Shown: piece after piece, positions 36,939 through 44,199 of the stretch
Layout: the number at the start of each line of letters is the position of its first letter
Numbering within the stretch: the stretch's first letter is position 1
Assembly: GCA_963757185.1 (NCBI GenBank)
Contig: CAVWQI010000003.1
Location: 124,001-188,000, forward strand
Direction of reading: 5' to 3'
Origin: JAQBQB01 sp963757185
Lineage (GTDB): Bacteria; Gemmatimonadota; Gemmatimonadetes; Gemmatimonadales; Gemmatimonadaceae
Length of the DNA: 64,000 bases
The notes under the pieces: model-generated
What the model saw: only the letters and a program-made list of their open reading frames with translations
The model's database searches: none
Told to the model about the DNA's origin: nothing
Made by a program: the position numbers and the translations under genes

Positions 36939-37498
36939 CGCGGCGTTCGCCCACGGCGCCCGACCGAGGGCTCGGGTTGCGCCAACGCTGACGTGCCGAT
37001 GATGAGCCTGTTCGAGGTATCCCGCCCAAGCTCGCGTCGCATGGCGCGCGCTGCGGTGAGTGCACAGGCGGCGAGCGCGAGGCACACCATCTCCACGATC
37101 CCGAATCGGGCCAGCGCCCAGATGACGGTGATGTCGAATCGGCGGATTTGATCGGCCGGGATTCGGGCGCGCAGCTGAAGGCTGTCGAGGCCGAACATGC
37201 CGAAGGCGGCCAGGTACGCGAGCGCAACCGCGATCGACGCCCAGAAGGTCGTCCAGAGCCCGGCCACTGACATCGACAGCTGTACGACCACGAGGAGAAT
37301 GAGGAGTGCCAACAGCTCCGTTCCGGTGGCTCCCGCCGCGGAATTCAAGGCGGACAACCGCCAGTTGACGTCGTGGACGTGCGCCGGCCACGATGCAACC
37401 AGGACCTCGACGACCGAGCCCAGGCTCAGATAGGCAACGATCAGGTAGGCCGGGAGTCGGACGCGTCGGATGAAGTCAATCGAGAAGGGCAGCGCCAA
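36914..37498 (-). CDS. Four-helix membrane protein of unknown function
   Basis: 194 residues from a TTG at 37498 with GAGGA eight bases upstream. It is the first possible start after the terminator at 37571-37613, so in-frame sequence further upstream cannot belong to it. Four hydrophobic segments are visible: LPAYLIVAYLSLGSVVEVLV, TELLALLILLVVVQLSMSVA, FWASIAVALAYLAAFGMFG and GIVEMVCLALAACALTAA. The tail is basic and proline-rich. I see no catalytic motif. It resembles small DUF-type membrane proteins and is downstream of the PEP-CTERM gene but separated by the terminator. Confidence 0.65.
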   Translation of the reverse strand: MALPFSIDFIRRVRLPAYLIVAYLSLGSVVEVLVASWPAHVHDVNWRLSALNSAAGATGTELLALLILLVVVQLSMSVAGLWTTFWASIAVALAYLAAFGMFGLDSLQLRARIPADQIRRFDITVIWALARFGIVEMVCLALAACALTAARAMRRELGRDTSNRLIIGTSALAQPEPSVGRRGRTPRYGESVGS

Positions 37499-37570
37499 GA
37501 TCCGGGTCCTCGATGCGGCAAGATTGGCGGGGGGAACTACATGCTTTCGACGCGGAAGACCAACAAACGC

Positions 37571-37613
37571 AAAAAAACCGCGGGAGTCGCTGCCGATCAG
37601 CAACTCCCGCGGT
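37571..37613 (-). terminator. Rho-independent terminator of the PEP-CTERM gene
   Basis: On the minus strand ACCGCGGGAGT pairs with ACTCCCGCGGT around an inner GCTG/CAGC stem, followed by a seven-T tract (37577-37571). It lies 50 bp after the PEP-CTERM stop. Confidence 0.9.
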
Positions 37614-37662
37614 GTTACGGTGGACGCCGTCTCTTGAGCCCTGCGAGAAATCCAGCCTGCTC

Positions 37663-38286
37663 TTAGTTCTTGCGGCGGCGGCGGCGGGCCAAGGGGACCA
37701 GACCGACAAGCCCCGTCGCCATTAGAGCCATCGTCGCCGGCTCCGGAGTCGACGTGACATCGTCCTTCACGTCGGTGAAGCTCGGCACGAAGTTCACGCT
37801 CGGAGTCGAGATGTTGATGCATCCCTTGTTCGTGACGGGACATCCAGTTCCGTCTTCGGTGAGCCCGTACGTGACGCCGCCGATGGTGACGCTGCCCTGA
37901 TCAGGCGTCCATGAAAGAAGGCCGGAATTTGGGTTCCAACCGAGACCACCCGAGATCGAGCCGACGCCGGCGTTCGGTCCGCTCTGCGTGATCGTCAGCA
38001 TGAACGTCGATCCCGAGATGATGTTCCCGCCGGCGCACGGCGCCGAATAGCAGGTCATCACGAAGTCGCCGAGGACGACGTCAGTTGGCGGGGTCCACGA
38101 CGCTTGGCTCACGCCGGACCACTGGAGGATGTAGCCACCGAACGCGCACAACGACGCGCCGCAGGAGCCGTGGCTGAACGTCCCAGATGTCGAGAAAGTG
38201 ACGACTTGGGACGTCGCCGGACTCGATGCGAGGGTCAGTGCCGCGGCGCCAACCATCGTGGCGCGCGCAAGATTGCGGATTCCCAT
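37663..38286 (-). CDS. PEP-CTERM sorting-signal protein
   Basis: 207 residues from the ATG at 38286, preceded by GGAGGAAGGGGAG. A signal peptide (MVGAAALTLASSPATS) opens it. The C-terminus is a textbook PEP-CTERM signal: TPEPATMALMATGLVGLVPL followed by RRRRRKN. Exosortase recognises this signal and cuts after export; the protein is then delivered to the surface or the exopolysaccharide matrix. The body is a Ser/Thr/Gly-rich beta-type domain with six cysteines in three nearby pairs, which suggests disulfides. The exosortase is not in this window. A sigma-54 promoter and activator site lie upstream and a strong terminator downstream, so the gene is monocistronic. Confidence 0.93.
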   Translation of the reverse strand: MGIRNLARATMVGAAALTLASSPATSQVVTFSTSGTFSHGSCGASLCAFGGYILQWSGVSQASWTPPTDVVLGDFVMTCYSAPCAGGNIISGSTFMLTITQSGPNAGVGSISGGLGWNPNSGLLSWTPDQGSVTIGGVTYGLTEDGTGCPVTNKGCINISTPSVNFVPSFTDVKDDVTSTPEPATMALMATGLVGLVPLARRRRRKN

Positions 38287-38358
38287 CTCCCCTTCCTCCG
38301 ATTGCGGATACACTCGAGAACGCGGCGTCCACCAGCGTTCCTACGACGAGCCCGCTAT

Positions 38359-38374
38359 AGCACGGGCTGTACCA
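38359..38374 (-). promoter_or_regulatory. Sigma-54 promoter of the PEP-CTERM gene
   Basis: The minus strand reads TGGTACAGCCCGTGCT, with GG at -24, GC at -12 and exact spacing. Its first base is 88 nt before the ATG, giving a leader of about 60 nt. Confidence 0.7.
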
Positions 38375-38473
38375 TTCGAACAGAACAGCTTACAAGTTAG
38401 CTAAACCATTATTCTGCAACGCACTAGATCGAACACGCTGGCATCAGAACGGCTGTAACATTCGGCTCCAATT

Positions 38474-38483
38474 GTTGCCGGGT
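38474..38483 (+). promoter_or_regulatory. Candidate activator-binding site upstream of the PEP-CTERM gene
   Basis: GTTGCCGGGT is identical to the word in the wza upstream dyad. It lies 100 bp upstream of the -24 element, just past the STAS stop codon. A related 14-bp pair, GGCTGTANCATTCG, occurs at 38365-38378 and 38451-38464 (13 of 14 identical). Confidence 0.5.
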
Positions 38484-38521
38484 CCCATCAGTGTTTGTGG
38501 CGTGCGAGCAACATCCCGCCT

Positions 38522-38827
38522 CTACGCCATGAGACCGAGGCGTCGCTCCAGTCGCAGGGCGACGATGTCGTCGCGAACGTGCCCGTCGAGGTTTACGAGC
38601 TCAAAGGATGCGCCGAACGCGGCGCAGGCCTTTGCGCCCTGCACCAATGCGCTGAGCACAACTAGGTCGAGTCTTTCCCATCCGCAGCAGTCCACGACGA
38701 CTCGCCGGTCGCCGTCGCCGAGGGCCGTCATGATCGACGTCCGGAGGGCGCGAGGGCCAAAGGCGGACGTTTCGCGCTTGAGCTCTATCGTTCGCGACCT
38801 GAGATCCGCGCCGAGTACCGTTTTCAC
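38522..38827 (-). CDS. Small STAS-domain protein
   Basis: 101 residues from the GTG at 38827 with CGGAGG four bases upstream. The sequence fits a lone STAS domain: RRVVVDCCGWERLDLVVLSA is the strand-helix region where anti-sigma antagonists have their phospho-Ser, here LDLVVLSAL. Then follow KACAAFGASFELVNLDGHV and RLERRLGLM. Lone STAS proteins regulate anti-sigma factors, kinases or lipid transport. It is tandem with the PEP-CTERM gene and has its own sigma-54 element at the same 88-nt distance, so it probably acts in the same process. A typical target kinase such as RsbW is not nearby. Confidence 0.75.
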   Translation of the reverse strand: MKTVLGADLRSRTIELKRETSAFGPRALRTSIMTALGDGDRRVVVDCCGWERLDLVVLSALVQGAKACAAFGASFELVNLDGHVRDDIVALRLERRLGLMA

Positions 38828-38899
38828 GAAACCTCCGGAATCGAGACCACAACCGACAAAACCGCGCGGTCCCGGACGGGAACGCTTGGTGACCTGGAT

Positions 38900-38915
38900 C
38901 GCAGTCGATGTGCCA
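38900..38915 (-). promoter_or_regulatory. Sigma-54 promoter of the STAS gene
   Basis: The minus strand reads TGGCACATCGACTGCG: a perfect TGGCAC at -24 and CTGC at -12 with exact spacing. The first base is 88 nt before the GTG start, the same distance as in the PEP-CTERM gene. Confidence 0.7.
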
Positions 38916-39062
38916 CAGCCAGCCCGGCTGCTGACAACCGCCGATGTCGTTGCGAGTCATATCGTTAGCTTGGCCCAATGGATCTTCACACGGCTCCTCT
39001 ACGCCATAACTGTTGCAGCCGAGCATCAGCGGTTCGCACGAACTGCTACAGACCAAGGAGCT

Positions 39063-39078
39063 GTTGCCGTGTCGCAAG
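39063..39078 (+). promoter_or_regulatory. Candidate activator-binding dyad upstream of the STAS gene
   Basis: GTTGC-CGTGTC-GCAAG is nearly the same dyad (half-sites six bases apart) as at 9534-9549. It contains GTTGCCGTGT and lies 148 bp upstream of the -24 element. The rest of the 38828-39427 spacer shows no gene. Confidence 0.5.
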
Positions 39079-39427
39079 CGTCGTTCTGATACAGAGCGCG
39101 ATCGAGCGGTGCGGATCGACGTGGGGCGATCAAGCGAACCGTTATTTTCGCTATACGATGGTTATCACGGTCCAGCTGACAAAATTCGTCAGGCCGATCG
39201 CGCGAGGGCCCCTTCGAATTCGCCCGTCGTCCCGCGAAAAATCCTGAGTGGGCGGCCACCCCTGAAGTCGCGCGAACCGCGTCGAGCTTCCGCCGGTGAT
39301 CCATAGACTCGCGCGTTGCCCCTAGAGCGCGTGAAGTCGAATGGCGGTCGCCTCTTGCACGTCGTTGCGCCGACGCCATGATTAGGCGCGACTACATCAT
39401 CGTAGACCACCCGTCTTGGAGGCAGCA

Positions 39428-40738
39428 ATGGCGTCGCAAGATGCCCGCACAGATTCGCCCTCGTCCGTTACGCCGCCTGCATCGTCCGGCACCTACTTGC
39501 GCGACGAGACGGCGCTGCGGCGCGCGTTCGACGCCGAGTATGCCGGCGCCATGGCCACTGCCCATGAAAAGTTGCAGGACGCTCCGGCGTTGGCGCCGAG
39601 GGTCGTGGAAACCGCCTTCGTCAACGTCTGGCAACAGCGCGCGACGCTCACGTCACTCCAACAGTTCAAGAAGGTGTTGGCGGACGAGGTGACGCATGGC
39701 GCCGCGCGGGCGCTGAGCCGACGCGTCTCGGCGCAGCGTTTCGGCGGGTCGAACGCACGCGACGAACAGACGATGACGGGAACTCACCCCGCGTCGCCGC
39801 AGGCGGACGTCGAAGAGGCGTGGTCGCGGATCACGCGCACCATTCGCGGAGAGGGGAACACGGCCGCGGCACACAAGGCGGCCGCGTCGGCGGGGCGGCA
39901 CGATGCCGTCGCGCACATGAAGGACATGTCGAAGGGACGCTCGTGGACGGGACCGATCATCATCGTCGTCCTGGCCGTTGCCGTCGCGATCTGGGGCGTG
40001 CGCAAGCTGAGCAGCCTCGGTGAGGACGACGCGGTGTTGGCCTCCGTCGCTTCCCCGAACATTCAGCCGATTGCTTCAGGCGCGGGACAAATCGGAAGCG
40101 TGAAGTTGGGCGACGGCTCGACGATGCAGATGGGCCCGGACAGCAAGGTCTTCATTCCGGACGGCTTCCCGACGAAGATTCGCGCGATTCGCGTCGAAGG
40201 CTCCGCGTCGTTCGAGGTCGCGCCGAATCAGACGTTGCCGTTCCGCGTCGTCGCGAACCACACCCAGTTCATCGCGACAGGGACGAAGTTCGCGCTCGCG
40301 GCCTACCCCGAGGACAGTTCCGCCCGCGTGCTCGTGCAGGAGGGAGCGGTCACGATCAAGATGGGGAAGCAGACGAGCGCAGTCGCCGCGGGGCAGGCAA
40401 TGGTCGCTGATGCCTCGGGAATCAAACCTCTGGGCGACGACGACAAGGCGGAGTCGTTCGGCTGGCTCGACAAGAAGATGGTCGTCCACCAGAAGCCGTT
40501 GCGTCATGTGATTCTGGTGCTCGGTCGTTTCTTCAATTCAGACGTGAAGGTGCCCGACGCGCCGCTTCTCGATCGTCCGACGTCGATCGACGCGCCGCTG
40601 GATTCGGCGATGCTGGCGATCAAGCAGATCGAGCAGAGCGCCAACGTAAAGTTCGGGTACGAAGGACAGAACAAGGTTCTGCGCGACGCGCCGAAATCGG
40701 CGAGCAAGGCGGCAGCCAAGCCAGCGAAGAAGAAGTAG
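39428..40738 (+). CDS. ECF sigma region-2-like domain fused to a membrane FecR domain
   Basis: 436 residues from the ATG at 39428 (GGAGG six bases upstream). Residues about 25-105 resemble sigma-70 region 2 of ECF factors: ALRRAFDAEYAGAMATAHEK, ALAPRVVETAFVNVWQQRA and FKKVLADEVTHGAARALSRR. No region 4 follows. One membrane helix (GPIIIVVLAVAVAIWGV, about 178-194) separates this cytoplasmic part from a periplasmic FecR domain (GSVKLGDGSTMQMGPDSKVF, GSASFEVAPNQTLPFRVVAN, VRVLVQEGAVTIK-like). A secretin/STN-like end and a Lys/Ala-rich tail close it. FecR proteins relay outer-membrane receptor signals to ECF factors; here the sigma part seems built in. The secreted-protein gene follows 37 bp downstream. 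Confidence 0.72.
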   Translation: MASQDARTDSPSSVTPPASSGTYLRDETALRRAFDAEYAGAMATAHEKLQDAPALAPRVVETAFVNVWQQRATLTSLQQFKKVLADEVTHGAARALSRRVSAQRFGGSNARDEQTMTGTHPASPQADVEEAWSRITRTIRGEGNTAAAHKAAASAGRHDAVAHMKDMSKGRSWTGPIIIVVLAVAVAIWGVRKLSSLGEDDAVLASVASPNIQPIASGAGQIGSVKLGDGSTMQMGPDSKVFIPDGFPTKIRAIRVEGSASFEVAPNQTLPFRVVANHTQFIATGTKFALAAYPEDSSARVLVQEGAVTIKMGKQTSAVAAGQAMVADASGIKPLGDDDKAESFGWLDKKMVVHQKPLRHVILVLGRFFNSDVKVPDAPLLDRPTSIDAPLDSAMLAIKQIEQSANVKFGYEGQNKVLRDAPKSASKAAAKPAKKK

Positions 40739-40775
40739 TCACTCGTCAACGCACACTCGCAACACGGGAGACACG

Positions 40776-41267
40776 ATGCGGCTGTTCGTGCCTTGGATGC
40801 TCGCGGCCACGATCGCGGCCATACCTGTTGGACGGAGCGCGACGAGCTCGCGCGCGCACCCCGATTTCACCGGGGCGTGGACGTTGGACCCGGCGAAGAG
40901 CGAAGGGCCGATGGTTCCGACGTCGGCGACGCTCAAAGTCACGCAGGACGAGAAGTCGATGAAGGTCGAGCGCACGACGACCGCGATGGGCATGACCCGT
41001 TCCGGCACGGCGACCTACGCGCTCGACGGCTCGCCTTCCAAGAACACGATAAACGCGAACGGACAAAACGTCGATTTCAATTCTACGGCCGCGTGGAGCG
41101 ACAACGTTCTCGTGATCAAGACCACGGCTGATTTCGGTGGCGGCGGTGCCTTTTCCGGAACCGAGCGTTATTCGCTCTCGGACGACAAGAAGACACTCGT
41201 GATCGCGAGCGAGGCCTCGATCGGCGGACAATCGGTGGCGGGAAAACAGACGTTCGTCAAGCAATAG
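40776..41267 (+). CDS. Secreted small beta-rich protein of unknown function
   Basis: 163 residues from ATG. A signal peptide (MLAATIAAIPVGRSATSS) precedes a repetitive beta-strand protein: DFTGAWTLDPAKSEGP, LKVTQDEKSMKVERTT, NVDFNSTAAWSDNVLVIKT and GTERYSLSDDKKTLVI. This pattern (FxGxWxLDxxKS...) is common in Acidobacteriota and Gemmatimonadota exported proteins and looks like a lipocalin-like sheet. No catalytic residues are obvious. It is close behind the sigma-2/FecR gene and could be part of that response. Confidence 0.75.
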   Translation: MRLFVPWMLAATIAAIPVGRSATSSRAHPDFTGAWTLDPAKSEGPMVPTSATLKVTQDEKSMKVERTTTAMGMTRSGTATYALDGSPSKNTINANGQNVDFNSTAAWSDNVLVIKTTADFGGGGAFSGTERYSLSDDKKTLVIASEASIGGQSVAGKQTFVKQ

Positions 41268-41414
41268 CGTTGACGCTTCGGGCGCCCCCGATGGCAAGGC
41301 TCGCCACGCTCGTTCGCGGAGCGCTGTGCGTGGGTTTGGCCGGAGGGACCGCGCTCACCAAACGGTGAGGCGCGGCGTGCTTCGAGCGCGCCCCGCTCGC
41401 CACGACACCGCGCG

Positions 41415-41816
41415 TCAGCCCGACGCGTGCCGCCGCATCGCTTCGCGGACCGCGCTGTAGAGCGACTCGGCGTGGAAAGGCTTCTTGATGAACGGGACCT
41501 CGGCGCGGCCGATGATGCTGCGTTCCAGCTCGCTCACGTCGCCGGACACGATGGCGACCGGCACGTCGGGATATTGATCCCGAATCTGATAGGACAGGTC
41601 GATGCCGGTCATTCCCGGCATAGTGACGTCGGAGAGGACGAGGTCGATCTCGTCGCGCTGAGCGGCGAGCATCTCGAGCGCTTCGGGGCCGTTGCTGGCA
41701 GTGCGTACGGAGAATCCGCCCGCTTCGAGCATGCGGGCGATGGTCTGGCGGGTCGCCTCGTGGTCGTCCACCACGAGAACCGTCTTCGCCGCGTCGTGGT
41801 GTGTTGCGTCGGACAT
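41415..41816 (-). CDS. Single-domain response regulator (CheY-like)
   Basis: 133 residues from the ATG at 41816. The receiver is intact: VLVVDDHEATRQT (acidic pair), LVLSDVTMPGMTG (phospho-acceptor Asp), VAIVSGDV (Thr/Ser switch as Ser) and FIKKPFHAE (Lys). There is no output domain, so it probably works as a phospho-relay or binds a partner. No kinase is adjacent; the soluble kinase at 18391 is the only one in the window. It is divergent from the M28 peptidase gene, with starts about 93 bp apart. Confidence 0.88.
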   Translation of the reverse strand: MSDATHHDAAKTVLVVDDHEATRQTIARMLEAGGFSVRTASNGPEALEMLAAQRDEIDLVLSDVTMPGMTGIDLSYQIRDQYPDVPVAIVSGDVSELERSIIGRAEVPFIKKPFHAESLYSAVREAMRRHASG

Positions 41817-41908
41817 CGGTGCTCCAGAATGAAGTCGCTCGATGTACAATGGTAAGTTGACCGACAAGCGCAAGGACCGGCGAACCTCGCAACCCTCGCG
41901 AATCTAAA

Positions 41909-44119
41909 ATGGATCGATCGATTCCTCTTCGCGTTGGCACCCTGATCGGTTTGACGGCCCTGTGCGCGTATTCGGTGGCGCGCGTCACGCGGCCCCCTTC
42001 GGTCGTTGCCGCCATGTCGCCCGATACGGTCTTCTCGGCCGAGCGAGCGATGCACGACGTCGAGGCCATCGCCGTGCGCCCGCACGCGATGGGGATGGCG
42101 GATCACGATCGCGTTCGCGATTACATCATGGGCCGCCTCGTCGCGCTTGGGCTCAAGCCTCAACTGCAGACGACGACGGCTGTCGGCACGCGATATCAGG
42201 AAGCAGGGCGCGTACAGAACATTCTGGCATGGATGCCCGGCGCGAGCGCCACGGGCAAGGCGGTGTTGCTGGTCGTTCACTACGACGGCGTGGAGGCCGG
42301 GCCGGCCGCGGCGGACGACGGGGCAGGGTGCGCCGCCCTGCTCGAGACGCTGCGCGCGTTGCGGGCGCGGAAGGAACCTCTCGCGCACGACGTGATCGCT
42401 CTCTTCACCGACGGCGAGGAAGCCGGTTTGCTCGGTGCCGCCGCCTTCGCTCGCGAGCATCCGTGGGCGAAGGACGTCGCGTTCATCATGAACTTCGAGG
42501 CGCGCGGGACGACCGGTCGTTCGTACATGTTCGAGACCGGCCAGGGCAACCGCGACGCCGTCTCCCAACTGCGATCGGCGGGCGACGTGACGGCCGGTTC
42601 GGTGTTCACGACGATCTACCGCGCGCTTCCGAACGACACGGACCTGTCCGAGCTCTCGCTGCTCGGCGTGCCGGCGCTGAACTTCGCTTTCGCCGACGGT
42701 GTGCTGCGATACCATTCCGGCAACGACGACGTCGCGCATCTCGACCCGCGGAGCGTGCAGCATCACGGGGCCCAGATGCTCGCGGTGACGCGCAAGGTGG
42801 CCAACGAAGAGCTGCCGCGACCGAAGACGAACGACGCGGTGTTCTTCGACCTGCCGCTGCTCGGCCTAGTCGTCTATCCGATCGGGCTCGCTCTCCCGCT
42901 TGCCGCGATCGCGCTCGTGCTGACGGTGGTCGTCGTTCGGCGGCAACTGAGGGGCGTCGGCGTCGGCGCGCTCGTGATGATCGCCGCGTTGGCGATTTCC
43001 GGCGCGATCGGGTGGATGGTCAAGCTCCATGGGCCGGCGATGTGGAGCGGCACCTTCGCCGCGGCGCTCGCTCTGGCGGTGACGGCGATCAACCTTTTCG
43101 CCTATGCGTGGGCGACGCGCTGGTCGCCGGACGCGCACGCAGGCGCCCTGACGGTGTGGCTGCTCATCGCGATCGCGACGAGCATCGTCGCTCCGGGCGC
43201 GAGCTACCTGTTCACGTGGCCGCTCTTGTTCGCGCTGGTCGCGGCGCGCTCCGGACGCGAGGTCGCGTGGTGGCTCGCCGCGACCATCACGCTGCTCCTC
43301 CTCGCCGGGTTGGCCTACTCGATCGCCGCGATCATGCTCGGCGTCGCCGGGCCGGGTTCCGCCGTGCTCGCGATTCTGACGGCGCTGATGGTCTGGCTCT
43401 GCGCGCCGCTCGTGCTGCGAGCGGGGGGCGGGCGTCGACGATCCTGGCCGCTCCCCGCGGCGTGCGCCGGCGTCGCCGCGGTGCTCGCGATCATCGGTGC
43501 CACGACATCGGGCGCGAGCGCCGACATGCCGATGCCGAGCGCGTTGGTGTTCGCGCAAAACGCCGACGGCGGCGACGCGCTGCTCGGGTCGCTCGAAGGG
43601 GTGGGGGTGGGGGTGGGCACGAACGCGTGGACGGCCGGCGTGCTCGGACCGACGGCGACGTCGCTGCCCGCCTGGGCGTCGTCGCTTCGATCGGCGCGGT
43701 TCTCGGCCAAGCCGCAGGCGCGTGCGACTCTCGACGCGCCGACGGCGACGCTGGTACGCGACACGCTGATCGACGGCGCTCGCCGCGTCATCGTGCGGGT
43801 CAATGCGCCGCGCGGGACGACGGCGCTCACGCTGCGCGCTACCGGCGCGCCGGTGCTTCGCACGGCGATCGACGCGCGCGTCGTGGACACGACCCGGTTC
43901 CGGCGCAGGTCGCCGACGTGGTCGTGGAGCTTCTGGGCGGTGCCCGACAGCGGCGCCGTCTTTTCGATCGCCGTGCCGCCGAGTGCTCACTTCGATCTCG
44001 CCATGATCGCGAGGCGGCCCGGGCTGCCGCCGTCGGTCGTGGTGCCGCCGCGTCCGGCGAACGTAGTGCCGCAACAGACCGGCGACGTCAGCGTCGTGTA
44101 TCGCACGGTGCGGTTCTAG
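41909..44119 (+). CDS. Membrane-anchored M28 family metallopeptidase
   Basis: 736 residues from ATG. An N-terminal signal/anchor precedes an M28 peptidase domain: VVHYDGVEAGPAAADDGAG (first zinc ligands), LFTDGEEAGLLGA (catalytic Glu), MNFEARGT and YHSGNDDV (last His). The second half has about eight hydrophobic helices (PLLGLVVYPIGLALPLAAIA onwards) and a final soluble domain of about 200 residues. This is the architecture of the Ermp1/Fxna-like M28 group, with the peptidase facing out of the cytoplasm. It is probably an aminopeptidase. It stands alone between the receiver and DUF5916 genes. Confidence 0.9.
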   Translation: MDRSIPLRVGTLIGLTALCAYSVARVTRPPSVVAAMSPDTVFSAERAMHDVEAIAVRPHAMGMADHDRVRDYIMGRLVALGLKPQLQTTTAVGTRYQEAGRVQNILAWMPGASATGKAVLLVVHYDGVEAGPAAADDGAGCAALLETLRALRARKEPLAHDVIALFTDGEEAGLLGAAAFAREHPWAKDVAFIMNFEARGTTGRSYMFETGQGNRDAVSQLRSAGDVTAGSVFTTIYRALPNDTDLSELSLLGVPALNFAFADGVLRYHSGNDDVAHLDPRSVQHHGAQMLAVTRKVANEELPRPKTNDAVFFDLPLLGLVVYPIGLALPLAAIALVLTVVVVRRQLRGVGVGALVMIAALAISGAIGWMVKLHGPAMWSGTFAAALALAVTAINLFAYAWATRWSPDAHAGALTVWLLIAIATSIVAPGASYLFTWPLLFALVAARSGREVAWWLAATITLLLLAGLAYSIAAIMLGVAGPGSAVLAILTALMVWLCAPLVLRAGGGRRRSWPLPAACAGVAAVLAIIGATTSGASADMPMPSALVFAQNADGGDALLGSLEGVGVGVGTNAWTAGVLGPTATSLPAWASSLRSARFSAKPQARATLDAPTATLVRDTLIDGARRVIVRVNAPRGTTALTLRATGAPVLRTAIDARVVDTTRFRRRSPTWSWSFWAVPDSGAVFSIAVPPSAHFDLAMIARRPGLPPSVVVPPRPANVVPQQTGDVSVVYRTVRF

Positions 44120-44199
44120 CTCGACAAGCGCGAAGGAATCCTTACACGATTCGAACGCGGTGAGTTAGCGAAGCCGCGGGCGACACATCAAGTTCGAGC

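Noticed and set aside
41962..44163. 733-codon plus-strand frame overlapping the M28 gene
   Set aside because: It is a shifted reading of the M28 gene with Arg/Gly-rich nonsense composition; the M28 frame has all zinc motifs.
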